Shown: positions 7,553-17,295 of the stretch, in pieces
Numbering within the stretch: the stretch's first letter is position 1
How the letters are laid out: each line of letters begins with the position of its first letter
Assembly (NCBI GenBank): GCA_020831625.1
Contig: JAFIGD010000010.1
Location: 62,001-126,000, forward strand
Length of the DNA stretch: 64,000 nt
Direction of reading: 5' to 3'
From: Verrucomicrobiota bacterium
Lineage (GTDB): Bacteria; Verrucomicrobiota; Kiritimatiellia; SS1-B-03-39; UBA6053
Made by a program: the position numbers and the translations under genes
The notes under the pieces: generated by a model
Databases searched by the model: none
Told to the model about the DNA's origin: nothing
Seen by the model: the letters and a program-made list of their open reading frames with translations, nothing else

Positions 7553-8577
7553 GGCTGTTGGATCTGGATCCGGCGTCGCGGGGTCTGGCGGTGTGGAACG
7601 GCGGAGCCTGGCGCTTCGGCGCGGAGGCGCTGGCGGCGTGCCGGGTGGATCCGCAGGCGACCTGCTGGGATGTGTGGGAGGTGCTGTCGCTTATTCCGCT
7701 GGGGGTGAACCGGGACGGGGTGCGGCATCGGGCGGATTTGGCGGTGCGCATGCTGCGGGCGGAGGGGGGGGGGGCGGATGCACCGCGGGTGGCGCTGACG
7801 CCTTCGGGCTGGGACAAGGAGACCATGGGGGTGTTCCTGGGCGCGGCTTCGGCGGCGGGACTGAAGGTGCGCTGGCTGACCCCGCGGGCTGGGGTGGTGG
7901 TGTCGAAATTGAATCCGGCCGGAGACGCGTGCACGGTGGTGGAATGGTCCTGGAACCGTCTGCAGCGGGTGAAATGGGTCCGCAAGGGGGAAACCTGGCG
8001 CCAGGAGGAGATGCGTCTGGTCGCGGATGCGGGGATTCTGGCGTGTTTTCGCCGGGAGGCGCTGGCGGTTCAGGATTTGGCGCTGGAAAAATTCCGATTT
8101 GATCCTTTGTATTCGGGGCGGACGGAACAGGCGCTGTTTTCGGGATGGTGGGCGTCACTGCGGGAGGGGACGGAGTGGTCGGTGACGACCCCGGAGGGCG
8201 GACGGATTGATTTGTCCGGAGAGCGGACCCGGTTCTCGGCGCTGCACGGGGCGGTGATGGCGGAGGTGTCGGACGCTGAGGACGTGATCGCGCCGATGGC
8301 GTTTTTGCGGTTGATGGGGTGGCACCGGGCCCGGGCGGAGCTGTCGGTTTCGGGTCTTGAGGTGGAGGTGGAGGATCATGACGCGGATTCGGCGCGCTGG
8401 CGGGAGACGCTGGGGGCGGTGGAGCGGGACGGCGGCGGACCGCGGGCGACGCATGTGGTGATCGACGGGATAGCGGAGCCCTGGACGGGGGAGGCGCGGC
8501 CGGGGGAAACGGTGAAGCTGCCGGACGGCCGCACGGCGCTGGCGGTGTATGTCCGGGAGACTCATGGCGCGGCGTAA
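7549..8577 (+). CDS. Protein with possible actin/Hsp70-like fold, middle gene of the TolQ-VWA set
   Basis: 342 residues, soluble, no signal peptide. ATG 7549 overlaps the channel gene's stop by four bases, and the TGG/TAA end overlaps the VWA gene by 14 bases. The N-terminus LLDLDPASRGLAVWNGG and the block ALTPSGWDKETMG...AASAAGLKVRWLTP resemble the first strands and the 'A-A-x-A-G-L' helix of actin/Hsp70-type ATPase domains. Beyond that I see no clear phosphate loop, so ATPase activity is uncertain. It contains many Trp residues and an acidic C-terminal half. The conserved packing with a proton channel and a VWA protein says it is a cytoplasmic component of the same machine. Confidence 0.6.
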   Translation: MRLLDLDPASRGLAVWNGGAWRFGAEALAACRVDPQATCWDVWEVLSLIPLGVNRDGVRHRADLAVRMLRAEGGGADAPRVALTPSGWDKETMGVFLGAASAAGLKVRWLTPRAGVVVSKLNPAGDACTVVEWSWNRLQRVKWVRKGETWRQEEMRLVADAGILACFRREALAVQDLALEKFRFDPLYSGRTEQALFSGWWASLREGTEWSVTTPEGGRIDLSGERTRFSALHGAVMAEVSDAEDVIAPMAFLRLMGWHRARAELSVSGLEVEVEDHDADSARWRETLGAVERDGGGPRATHVVIDGIAEPWTGEARPGETVKLPDGRTALAVYVRETHGAA

Positions 8578-9649
8578 ATTCACGGTCTTCAGCCTGAGTT
8601 TTCTCGACTGCATTTGCTGCGGGTTCGGGGCGGTGATTTTGCTGTTTGTGCTGATGAGCGCGCGGTCGGCCACTGTGCGCGAAGAGCGGGTGGAGGATTT
8701 GCGGGGGGAGGTGGATCTGGTGGAGATCGAGGTGCTGAATCTGGAGCGGGAGAAGGTGCTGGCGCGGAACGCGCTGGATGAACTGATCGAGGAGATTGAG
8801 GAGACGCAGGGGCTGAGCCGGGAGGTGTTGGCGTTGCTGGAGGAGGCCCGCGAGGAACTGGCTCGGTTTGAGGGGGAGACGCTGGCGACCGAGGAGCACG
8901 TGAACCAGTTGAAGACGGATTTGCTGAGTCTGGAAGAGGGGCTGAAACGGTTGCGGGCCGGCGCGGAGGCGGAGGAGGAGGGGGAGGCACTGCGGATGTT
9001 CCGGGGGGACGGACGGCGGCAGTATTTGACCGGGCTGCAATTGCGGGGAGAGCGGACCCTGATTCTGGTCGACATCAGCGCGAGTATGCTTGCGGAGAAT
9101 ATCGTGGATGTGTTGCGGATTCGGAATCTGCCGGCGGCGGAACAGAAAGAGGCGGCCAAATGGGTGCAGGTGCGGCGGACGGTGGAATGGCTGCTGGCGA
9201 ATCTGCCGGCGGAGGGTCAGTTTCAGATCGCGGTGTTTCACGACGGGGCGCGTTCGCTGCTGTCGGACGCCGGCTGGTGGTCGGCGGCGGATCCGGCGGT
9301 GCGCGATGCGGCGGCGGAGGCGCTGGAGGCGCTGACCCCGTCCAGCGGGTCCAGTCTGCATCTGGCCTTTGACTGGGCAGCGGGAATGAATCCCCGTCCG
9401 GATAACATCATACTGCTCACGGACAGTTTGCCCACGATGGACCGAAGGCCGCCCGCCTTGCGCCGATCCGTCAGTGGCGCGCGGCGGATGCAGTTGTTTC
9501 AGGAGGCGGTGCGCCTGATCCCCGCCGGGATTCCGGTGAACACGATGCTGTTTTATCTGGAGGGCGACCCCTCCGCCGCGATCGCCTACTGGCGTCTTTC
9601 GGTGGACACCCGCGGCAGTATGCTCACCGTCGCCAAAGACTGGCCCTGA
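8564..9649 (+). CDS. Membrane-anchored coiled-coil VWA-domain protein
   Basis: 361 residues; start ATG 8564 has a GGGAGA ribosome site (an upstream ATG at 8549 does not). One N-terminal membrane helix carries the conserved motif FSLSFLDCICCGFGAVILL. Then comes a strongly charged coiled coil (about residues 35-125). The rest is a von Willebrand factor A domain with an intact metal site: LVDISASM (DxSxS), Thr in LTPSSGSSL and Asp in LLTDSLPT. The topology (one helix, then a periplasmic or cytoplasmic stalk and domain) is like ExbD/TolR/MotB partners of TolQ-type channels, but with a VWA head instead of a peptidoglycan-binding or ExbD fold. Third gene of the coupled set. Confidence 0.85.
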   Translation: MARRKFTVFSLSFLDCICCGFGAVILLFVLMSARSATVREERVEDLRGEVDLVEIEVLNLEREKVLARNALDELIEEIEETQGLSREVLALLEEAREELARFEGETLATEEHVNQLKTDLLSLEEGLKRLRAGAEAEEEGEALRMFRGDGRRQYLTGLQLRGERTLILVDISASMLAENIVDVLRIRNLPAAEQKEAAKWVQVRRTVEWLLANLPAEGQFQIAVFHDGARSLLSDAGWWSAADPAVRDAAAEALEALTPSSGSSLHLAFDWAAGMNPRPDNIILLTDSLPTMDRRPPALRRSVSGARRMQLFQEAVRLIPAGIPVNTMLFYLEGDPSAAIAYWRLSVDTRGSMLTVAKDWP

Positions 9650-9653
9650 TATT

Positions 9654-12600
9654 CTAAAAACTCGGAATCCGGGGGCGGCGGCGTTCGGTTGGCGCCGGGG
9701 CTTCGCCTTCGGGCTGATCGCCTTCCGGTTTTTCAGAGGGGCGGACGGCCCGTTCTGCGGCGGCGCGGGCGCCGGCCTCGGCGATGAGGGTCCAGAGGGC
9801 GCGCGCATCCGGTTTGGCCACGGTGCCCTGAATTACGACCGGCCGGAGAAGGGACCGGAAGCCGCTTTCGTCGGGGATTTCCTGAAGAAGACGGATGGAC
9901 TCAAACAGATTGGCAAGGGGCGGACGGGCGGCTATGGTCAACTCCAGACGAAGCGGGTGCTCGGTCAAGGGTTGATCCTCCACATGGGTCACCTTGCCGC
10001 TTCCCCGGAGGCGAAGATCCTGATTGCGCAGGGTGAAATCCGTGAGGGCGAGGTCGAAGTTCGGTTCGCGGTTGACCTCCAGGGAGAGGGTTTCAAATTC
10101 GATGGCATTGAAGTAGGTGGCCAGTTGACCGATTGCCTCGACATCGCCCCGGCCTGCCACCAAACCGCCCAGGCGTCCGGTCACCCCGCCCGCCTGGGCG
10201 CCTGCGGACACTGCGCCCCGGCGCAGGGCGCGGAGGGTTCCGTTTTCAGCCGAGAATTTGAATTCCCCGGTGATGAATTCCGCGAGGACGCCGAGGTTCG
10301 GAGCTTCGCCGGCCGCCCCGCCGACCATGGAGATGACCGCTTCGAGGACCGGTTCCTCCCCGGGGTCCGCATTGCGCAGGAAATTGCCGACATTGAAATC
10401 CCGGAAGCTCAGTTCGGTGGACAATTGGTAGGGTTTTTCCGGGTGATCCTCGCGGAAGCGGAGTCCGCCTTTCGCCCGGGCGACGGCGTCATCGATGACG
10501 ACAGAAAATGTCTCGAGCATGGCTTCCTGTTCGGTGACCGAGGCGAGGATTTTGAGATCCTTGAGGGTGATGTTCCCGGGCAGGATGATCCGGTTGATTT
10601 CCAGATCGGCATGCGCGAGCACACCGTCCCAGACCGGGGATTGATCCGGTTCGCGGGAGGCGTGGACGGGTTCACTCTCTTCCGCCGCACCGGAAGGGGC
10701 GGGTGCGGCCGCGTCGGGATTGGCGAACGCGGCGGCGAGGGTGGTGAAGTGCTCGCTGTAGACATTCTCGCTTCGGCTTTGGAACCGCGCATCGGGGACC
10801 TCTGCGGACAGGTCGAGGGTGAGGCCCAGATCGAAGTCGGTTGTTTGATCCGCGGCGGCGATGCGGAGGGGGCCGGACACGCTGATGCGGTCGGACTCGG
10901 CAAGGAGAATCTCCAGCGCGAGGGTGAGAGCGCTGACGGTGTCTCCGGTGTCGGTGACCCGCAGATCCCTCAGCGACAAATCGAGGGAGGCCGTAAGATC
11001 ACTTTCCCCGCCTTTCGCGTTCAGGGTTCCGGCGAGGACACCTTCCGAGGTATTGCGGAAGGGTTTCCCGAAGGGCTGAGCGAGCAGGGCGGGGAGATTC
11101 ACTTGCCAATCGGCGGTGAGTTCCACTTCCGGTTCCTGCTGCATGTCGGTGATGGAGCCGGCGGCGCGGAGGCCGGCGATTTCCTGTTCGGCACCGGTGA
11201 GAGTTAATTCGCCGAGATCAAAGCTGAGCTCCTTGGGATCGTACGCGGCGGACGGTGCGAGGGAGAGGGTGAGGTCGCTCACCAGGGGTTCGCCGTCCGG
11301 AGCGAGGCTCAGGCCGCGCAGGGTGACTGGTTCGGTTGTGGTCAGACGCAGGGTTTGGCCTTCGCCGGAAAGGATCAGGCGGCCGCCAAAGGATTCGATG
11401 GTCAGGTTCAGATCGGGTGCGAGTCCGTTGATTAATTCGACAGGCAGGCCGGACAGCGCCATTTCGATGAGCGGTTCGCCGGGGGTGCTGAAAAAGGGCT
11501 CGTTGGTCTCAAGGTTGATGCCGAAGACCTGACGGGCATCCATTTGAATAAGGGGCGTTTCGCGGGGGGCGGCCACGAGCAGGCGGAGTTCGCGGACTTC
11601 GGCTTTTTCGGGGTTTGCCGACAGGTCAAAGGCGCTGTCGAGCAGGAAGGTGGGCACTGAGGCCAGTTCCGGGCGGAAGTTTTCCAGTTCGTTGGCCTCA
11701 ACGGAAAAGGTTCCCTGTGTGGAGCTGATCTGAGAGGCGGTGGCGAAGGTGAACCGGCCTTCTCCAGCCGCCCTGGCCCATGCGCCGTTCAAAAGCGGGT
11801 CGACAAAAAAGGCCGCCGTGCGTGTGTCGGCATTAATCGACCAGGTGCCGCTGAGGGCGCGCTCCGCGGACTCGAAAGCGGCCTGGAGGGTGACCAGGTC
11901 CGCGGCGTTTTCGGCGCCCGGGAAGAGGGTCAGGCGGAGGGAATAGTCCTCTCCGCTGCGGTCGGCGTTCTCAGACAAATCGAGCGCACCGCTTATTTGG
12001 AGGGTTTCCGTGCGTTCCTCTAAACGGACATCGACATCGGCCAGCAGTTCGACAAGGATGCCGGTCAGGATGTCTTCATTGCGCAGGGTCAGGCTCAGAT
12101 CCGTCGTGAGCGAAGCCAGGGGAACAACGGCTTCCGCCTGATGATCCTCATAGGCGAGGACGAGTTGTAGTTTCGGTTGACTTTTCGGGGTAATGTCGTT
12201 GCCGGACAGGGTGAGGCGGGCGTTTTGCAGGCCGCCTGGAAGAATCACCAGGGCCTCGATCGAAACGCTGTCGACGATGAGTCCGTGCCATTTGATGTCC
12301 TGAAACAGTCCTTCGAACGCTTCGGCGGGGGAGGGCTGCGCGGTTCGGGTCACGGGGGACGGATCCCGCGGGGGGGCGGTAACGGGTTCGGCCGGCGGGG
12401 CGGGTTCGAAATCGGTGAGATCCAGGACGAGGCCGGTCAGGCTCAGTTCGCGGATATGAAGTTTGCGGCTGAAGAGTGTTCCCATTAACGGAAAGTCAAC
12501 GCGCAGGCGTTCCATTGAGATTTTCACGGAGTCGACTTCGCCATGGAGTTGCTCCACGGTCAGGCCGCCCGGTCCGAAGTGCGCTTTTTCGAGAGTCATT

Positions 12601-12731
12601 CCGTCGGGCAGACCGCGTCGAACCACGGAGGTTTGGATGCCGGCGCTGTTCAGGATGAACGTTGCCGAGAGCAGCACGATCAACAGGATACCGACGAATA
12701 AAAACAGAAAAATTTTCAGAAGTTTTTTCAT
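9654..12731 (-). CDS. AsmA-family giant periplasmic protein
   Basis: 1025 residues. The start at 12731 (MKKLLKIFLFLFVGILLIV) gives a proper N-terminal membrane anchor; ten more codons upstream are open. The body is a long repetitive series of beta strands alternating hydrophobic and polar residues, as in AsmA/TamB/YhdP-like proteins that bridge inner and outer membranes and are linked to lipid transport. The C-terminal ~280 residues contain the AsmA-C-like section (NGTLRALRRG...NREPNFDLALTDFTLRNQDLRLRGSG in blocks) and end in a charged Pro/Arg tail. It converges on the VWA gene with four bases between stops, so the two operons end tail to tail. Family call by composition and pattern. Confidence 0.75.
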   Translation of the reverse strand: MKKLLKIFLFLFVGILLIVLLSATFILNSAGIQTSVVRRGLPDGMTLEKAHFGPGGLTVEQLHGEVDSVKISMERLRVDFPLMGTLFSRKLHIRELSLTGLVLDLTDFEPAPPAEPVTAPPRDPSPVTRTAQPSPAEAFEGLFQDIKWHGLIVDSVSIEALVILPGGLQNARLTLSGNDITPKSQPKLQLVLAYEDHQAEAVVPLASLTTDLSLTLRNEDILTGILVELLADVDVRLEERTETLQISGALDLSENADRSGEDYSLRLTLFPGAENAADLVTLQAAFESAERALSGTWSINADTRTAAFFVDPLLNGAWARAAGEGRFTFATASQISSTQGTFSVEANELENFRPELASVPTFLLDSAFDLSANPEKAEVRELRLLVAAPRETPLIQMDARQVFGINLETNEPFFSTPGEPLIEMALSGLPVELINGLAPDLNLTIESFGGRLILSGEGQTLRLTTTEPVTLRGLSLAPDGEPLVSDLTLSLAPSAAYDPKELSFDLGELTLTGAEQEIAGLRAAGSITDMQQEPEVELTADWQVNLPALLAQPFGKPFRNTSEGVLAGTLNAKGGESDLTASLDLSLRDLRVTDTGDTVSALTLALEILLAESDRISVSGPLRIAAADQTTDFDLGLTLDLSAEVPDARFQSRSENVYSEHFTTLAAAFANPDAAAPAPSGAAEESEPVHASREPDQSPVWDGVLAHADLEINRIILPGNITLKDLKILASVTEQEAMLETFSVVIDDAVARAKGGLRFREDHPEKPYQLSTELSFRDFNVGNFLRNADPGEEPVLEAVISMVGGAAGEAPNLGVLAEFITGEFKFSAENGTLRALRRGAVSAGAQAGGVTGRLGGLVAGRGDVEAIGQLATYFNAIEFETLSLEVNREPNFDLALTDFTLRNQDLRLRGSGKVTHVEDQPLTEHPLRLELTIAARPPLANLFESIRLLQEIPDESGFRSLLRPVVIQGTVAKPDARALWTLIAEAGARAAAERAVRPSEKPEGDQPEGEAPAPTERRRPRIPSF

Positions 12732-13131
12732 GAGAGACACCTGCAAGGTGAATGTTAACAATAATGGTTTAATCCATACGTTAAAACTATAAGTAAGGTC
12801 CTTTGAAAAAGCGATATTTTTTTAGGGGTGTTGGGGAAACGGGGTGTTGGGGTGATGGGGTGATGGGGTGATGGGGTCCCGATAAGATGACTGCGCGGAA
12901 CGGGCAAGCCCATTCCTTGCGGTTCCGCGGGTTGGAGTCTCTCCGTGAAATGAGATGTTTGCGCTCCACGGGCAAGCCCGTACAGCGCTTTTGGAGATGA
13001 AAATTATCATTCCCCACTGTTCCTCAGGCCGGGGGGGCTTTCGGTGAAATGAGATGTTTGCGCACAAGGGACAAGCCCGTAATGCGAGGAACGGGCAAGC
13101 CCATTCCTCAATAAGAAAATATGGCTCAATG
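12732..13131. repeat. REP-like palindromic repeats and G-rich tandem repeat
   Basis: A gene-free stretch. At 12829-12878 there is a short tandem run based on GGGGTGATG. It is followed by four copies of a palindromic unit with core GGAACGGGCAAGCCCATTCC or CACGGGCAAGCCCGT (about 12896-12918, 12966-12982, 13066-13082, 13086-13109). Two copies of a second word, GTGAAATGAGATGTTTGCGC (12944-12963 and 13044-13063), alternate with them. The same two words recur at 19840-20025, and the palindrome at 26630-26667. Confidence 0.75.
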
Positions 13132-13165
13132 TTGACAAGAGATTTCGGGTGCATATCGTTTCGAC
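13132..13165 (+). promoter_or_regulatory. Promoter of the GH31 gene, apparently leaderless
   Basis: TTGACA (13132-13137), 16 bases, then TATCGT (13154-13159). Seven bases after the -10 box is the start codon at 13166. There is no ribosome site between, so the transcript would start at the ATG. Confidence 0.5.
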
Positions 13166-15799
13166 ATGAACAAAGCCCACCCTGACTCTATCGTTGTTTT
13201 TCACCATGCGCGTTTCACAGTTTTGACAGATCGGCTGATCCGGTTGGAATATGCCGGGGACGCGGTGTTTGAGGATTTATTGACCCTAAGGGTGAGCAAT
13301 CGCTGTTTGGACCCGGTTCCGTTCCGGCAGTCGGTTAAAGGAAACACGCTGACGCTGAAAACAGGTGCGCTGACGCTGGTGTACACGGAGAACGGCAAGC
13401 CGTTTTCGCGGAACAATCTGTCGGTTTCGTTGAAGCTGAACGGAAAAGAGGTGACGTGGACACCCGGAAAGAAGGACGCGCACAATCTCAAGGGAACGGC
13501 TAAAACGCTGGATGGTGTGGATGGCTCGACCCAGAAGCACTGGCTGAGCATTGATGACCGGGATCCAAATAAGCCGATTAAAGCCGCCAGTGCAAGCGGG
13601 GACTGGATTTGGCAGGGGGATATGCAGCCGTTGCCCTTGTGTGACGGGTTGATTTCGCGTTCAGGCTGGGCGGTGGTGGATGATTCGACTTCGCCGGTGC
13701 TCGATCCGGATCTGTGTGATTGGCAACCGTTCCCGCGCGAACGGAATCCCGGTGAGCGGCGGGATCTGTATTTTCTGGGGTATGGTCATGACTACAAGGC
13801 GGCGGTTCGGGACGGGGCGAAGGTGTTTGGAGAGCAGCCGCTGCCGCCGCGCTATGCGCTGGGCTATTGGTACAGCCGCTATTGGGCCTATACCGATAAA
13901 GAGTTGAAGCAGTTGGTGGAGGATTTCGACCGCATGGACCTGCCGCTGGATGTGCTGGTGATCGATATGGACTGGCACAAACTCGGCTGGACCGGCTACA
14001 CCTGGGATCCGGACTTCTTCCCGAACCCGAAGGAACTCCTGGCCTGGCTTCGCAGGCGGGGCGTGAAGATCACCCTGAATTTGCATCCTGCCGACGGAGT
14101 GTTTGACTTTGAAGACGCGTTTCCGGACATGTTGAAGGAAATGGGGTTGACCCGCGAAGAGCTGCCGGATTTGGAGAAGCATCATTATCCCCTGTATGAG
14201 CTGATGGGCCTGGATCCGAAAACCGCAAAACGGATTCCGCTGAACATCAACGATCCGAAGTATATGCGGGCGTATTTCAAGTGTCTGCATCATCCCCAGG
14301 AGAAAATCGGGGTGGATTTCTGGTGGATGGACTGGCAGCAGGGCCGGGGCGGAAGTCAGTTGCCGAATCTGGATACGCTGCCGTGGATCAATGAGCTGCA
14401 CTGGCAGGATCAGGTGCGGAATCCGGCGGTGAAACGTCCGATCAATTTCAGCCGTTTCGGCGGCATCGGCGCGGGCCGCATGCCGGTTGGCTTCTCGGGA
14501 GACACAATTGTGACCTGGGAGTCGCTTGCGTTCCAGCCTTATTTCACCGCCACCTCCGCCAATGTGCTCTACGGCTATTGGAGTCATGACATCGGCGGGC
14601 ATATGGGCGGGGAACTGACCCCGGAGCTGTACACGCGCTGGCTTCAGTTCGGGATGTTCTCCCCGATTTTGCGGACGCACACCTCTAAGTCCATCGATTG
14701 CGAACGTCGGGTATTTCATTTTCCCGATCCCGACCGGAGCGTGATGATGGCGACGCTGCGGCGCCGGTATGAGCTGGTGCCTTATCTTTACGGTGAAATG
14801 CGTAAATGCGCCGAGACCGGCTTGTCGGTGATCCGTCCGATGTATTACGAATATCCCGAAACGAAAGAGGCGTATGCCTGTCCGAACCAGTATATGTTCG
14901 GCGACGATATGATTGTCGCGCCGGTGATTGGGCCGATGGATCCCCGGACGGAGACCGCCAAGGTGAAGGTTTGGCTGCCGGAGGGTGACTGGGTGGATAC
15001 GGCCCGCGGGCTTACCGTTCAGGGCGGGAAGTGGATGACCGCGGGATACACGCTGGAGGAGGTTCCGGTGTTTGTGCGGCCGGGAACGGTGATTCCCGAG
15101 CAGTCGTTCACCCGCCGGCTGAAACCGGGTTCGTATCCGGATCTGGTGTTCCGTGTCTATGGCGGCAAAGAAGGAAGTTGCGAGGTCTACGAGGACGACG
15201 GAGAAAGCATGGGCTGGAAACAGGATGAGTGCGCGGTGATCCGGTTCAGTCATCGGAAATCGCGCAATACCCGCACCCTTCGGCTGGAAAAAGCGGCGGG
15301 CGACTTCAAGGGCTTCAAAGAGAAGCGGCTGGTGACGGTTAGGCTTGAGGGCATGGCCCCTCCGAAATCGGTGGAGGGCGCGAAATGGCGTTATGACGGC
15401 GACACCGCGACGCTCATTCTGGATTTGGGAAAATGCGATCTGAACGCCGACACCGAGGTGGTGCTGACGGAATCAACAGAGGCGCCGGGTCTTAAAGGAA
15501 TGATGACCCGGCTGGAGAAAGCGCGGGCGTATAACTGTCAGGTCAGTCCGGCGCGTCCGTTTCATGCGGACGAGCGGCTGGCGGTGCGGGCGGCGCAGAC
15601 CGGAAACCGGATCAGCTTGGATCCTGACGCATTTGCGGAGGAATGGAAACGCCTGCACGAGGATATCCGCCGTTTGCCGAAAGCGCTTAGCGAATACGCC
15701 GCAGTGTACCGGAGCAAAGGAAAAGCGCTGGAGCCGTGCGCGTTGACGCTGGACCGGGCGAGAGGTCTGGTGGAGAATGTGGTGGCCGATTTTCAGTGA
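13166..15799 (+). CDS. Glycoside hydrolase family 31 (alpha-glucosidase/xylosidase-like)
   Basis: 877 residues, cytoplasmic by absence of a signal peptide. The GH31 catalytic barrel is clear: VLVIDMDWHKLGWTGYTWD in blocks, the nucleophile Asp in DFWWMDWQQG (about residue 390), the acid/base Asp in FSGDTIVTWESL (about 450), and the HDIGGH motif. A C-terminal beta domain (FRVYGGKEGSCEVYEDDGES) is usual in the family. It would cleave alpha-linked sugar units. The last ~110 residues form an extra helical tail, longer than typical. The stop overlaps the GTG start of the next gene, implying coupled translation. Confidence 0.92.
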   Translation: MNKAHPDSIVVFHHARFTVLTDRLIRLEYAGDAVFEDLLTLRVSNRCLDPVPFRQSVKGNTLTLKTGALTLVYTENGKPFSRNNLSVSLKLNGKEVTWTPGKKDAHNLKGTAKTLDGVDGSTQKHWLSIDDRDPNKPIKAASASGDWIWQGDMQPLPLCDGLISRSGWAVVDDSTSPVLDPDLCDWQPFPRERNPGERRDLYFLGYGHDYKAAVRDGAKVFGEQPLPPRYALGYWYSRYWAYTDKELKQLVEDFDRMDLPLDVLVIDMDWHKLGWTGYTWDPDFFPNPKELLAWLRRRGVKITLNLHPADGVFDFEDAFPDMLKEMGLTREELPDLEKHHYPLYELMGLDPKTAKRIPLNINDPKYMRAYFKCLHHPQEKIGVDFWWMDWQQGRGGSQLPNLDTLPWINELHWQDQVRNPAVKRPINFSRFGGIGAGRMPVGFSGDTIVTWESLAFQPYFTATSANVLYGYWSHDIGGHMGGELTPELYTRWLQFGMFSPILRTHTSKSIDCERRVFHFPDPDRSVMMATLRRRYELVPYLYGEMRKCAETGLSVIRPMYYEYPETKEAYACPNQYMFGDDMIVAPVIGPMDPRTETAKVKVWLPEGDWVDTARGLTVQGGKWMTAGYTLEEVPVFVRPGTVIPEQSFTRRLKPGSYPDLVFRVYGGKEGSCEVYEDDGESMGWKQDECAVIRFSHRKSRNTRTLRLEKAAGDFKGFKEKRLVTVRLEGMAPPKSVEGAKWRYDGDTATLILDLGKCDLNADTEVVLTESTEAPGLKGMMTRLEKARAYNCQVSPARPFHADERLAVRAAQTGNRISLDPDAFAEEWKRLHEDIRRLPKALSEYAAVYRSKGKALEPCALTLDRARGLVENVVADFQ

Positions 15800-17172
15800 A
15801 CCGGTCGGTGGACTTGCTGATCCTTGGAGCCGGACCGACGGGTCTGGGGGCGGCGGCGCGGGCAGAGGCGCTGGGGATGAACTGGCGTCTGCTGGAGGCC
15901 TCTCCCGGCCCGGGTGGTCTGGCGTCCTCGTTTGTGGATGAGCGGGGGTTCACCTGGGACCTCGGGGGGCATGTGCAGTTTTCCCATTACGAGGAGTTTG
16001 ACCGGCTGATGGACTGGATTCTGGGGCCGGAGGGTTGGCTGACCCATGAGCGGGAAAGCTGGGTTCGCTTCGGGGACCGCTGGGTCCCGTATCCGTTTCA
16101 GTATAATTTGCACCGGTTGACTCCGGAGGACCGTGACCGGTGTCTGGCGGGGCTGAAGAATGCCAAAGGTGGAAGGGCGGTTTCGTTTGGGGACTGGATG
16201 GACCGGTCTTTCGGCGAGGGGATTGCTGAACTGTTTCTGCGCCCCTACAATTTTAAGGTTTGGGGCTTTCCGCCGGAGGAGATGGATTGTCAGTGGATGG
16301 GCGACCGGGTGGCGGCGCCGGACATGGCGCGGGTGATGCGGGCGCTTGAGACGGGGGAGGACAACCGGGGGTGGGGGCCGAACGCGGTGTTCCGGTTTCC
16401 CAAGCGCGGCGGGACGGGGGCGGTCTGGCGGGCGGTGGCGGACGAATTGCCCCGGAGCCGGATGGCGTATGGCGACGCGGCCGTCTCGGTGGATGCCGCG
16501 AACCGCGGAGTGCGGAGCCGAAACGGTGAAGAGTTAAGATATGACAACCTGATCAGCACAGTGCCGCTGGACGGACTGGTGCGGATGTGTCCGGGGGTGG
16601 TGGCGGCGGAAGAGGCGGCCAGGCTGCGGTATGCCTCCACGCATGTGATCGGACTGGGATTGAAGGGAACTCCGCCGGAGAGTTTGAGGGGAAAATGCTG
16701 GATGTATTTTCCGGGGGTGAACAGTCCCTATTACCGGGTGACGGTGTTCAGTCATTACAGTCCGGAGAACGTTCCGAGGCCGGGAGAGCAGTGGTCGCTG
16801 ATGGCGGAGGTGTCGGAAACGGTGCACAAACCAGTGGACCGGGAGACCCTGTTGCGTGAGACGGTGCGGGGCTTGAGGGAGGACGGGCTGCTGCCGGAGG
16901 ATACCGAGGTGCTCAGCACCGTGCACCGCGTCCTGCCCAGGGGGTACCCGGTGCCGTTTTCCGGGCGGGACGGGGTGGTGGATCCGATGTTGCGCGCGTT
17001 TGAGGCGAAGGGGATTTATAGCCGGGGGCGGTTCGGCGCGTGGAAGTATGAGGTGTCGAACCAGGACCACAGTTTTATGCAGGGCCGGGAGTGTGTGAAC
17101 CGAATCCACAGTGGTGGTGGCCCCGAGTGCGAGCCGACTCTGCATGATCCGGTTTCGGTGAACCGGCGGTGA
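15796..17172 (+). CDS. FAD-dependent amine-oxidase/protoporphyrinogen-oxidase-like protein
   Basis: 458 residues from a GTG start (15796) that overlaps the GH31 stop. A Rossmann FAD site opens the protein (DLLILGAGPTGLGAAARAEALG), followed by the second flavin contact GGLASSFVDERGFTWDLGGH in blocks. This order is shared by NAD(P)-binding Rossmann amine oxidases, protoporphyrinogen oxidases and UDP-galactopyranose mutase relatives. The C-terminal QDHSFMQGRECVNRI segment closes the FAD domain. The sugar-enzyme neighbour makes a role in sugar nucleotide or glycolipid chemistry plausible, but the substrate cannot be named. Confidence 0.8.
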   Translation: MNRSVDLLILGAGPTGLGAAARAEALGMNWRLLEASPGPGGLASSFVDERGFTWDLGGHVQFSHYEEFDRLMDWILGPEGWLTHERESWVRFGDRWVPYPFQYNLHRLTPEDRDRCLAGLKNAKGGRAVSFGDWMDRSFGEGIAELFLRPYNFKVWGFPPEEMDCQWMGDRVAAPDMARVMRALETGEDNRGWGPNAVFRFPKRGGTGAVWRAVADELPRSRMAYGDAAVSVDAANRGVRSRNGEELRYDNLISTVPLDGLVRMCPGVVAAEEAARLRYASTHVIGLGLKGTPPESLRGKCWMYFPGVNSPYYRVTVFSHYSPENVPRPGEQWSLMAEVSETVHKPVDRETLLRETVRGLREDGLLPEDTEVLSTVHRVLPRGYPVPFSGRDGVVDPMLRAFEAKGIYSRGRFGAWKYEVSNQDHSFMQGRECVNRIHSGGGPECEPTLHDPVSVNRR

Positions 17173-17295
17173 TTGCGGGTAAGTGAAGGAGGGACTGCGG
17201 ATGCTTTGGGGCAGGGGGAAAAGAACACGGTTTTTTTGGGGAAATCTCAGGCCATTTCGCTTGTGCTCTTCCTTTCTGTTCGATTGAATGTTTAG

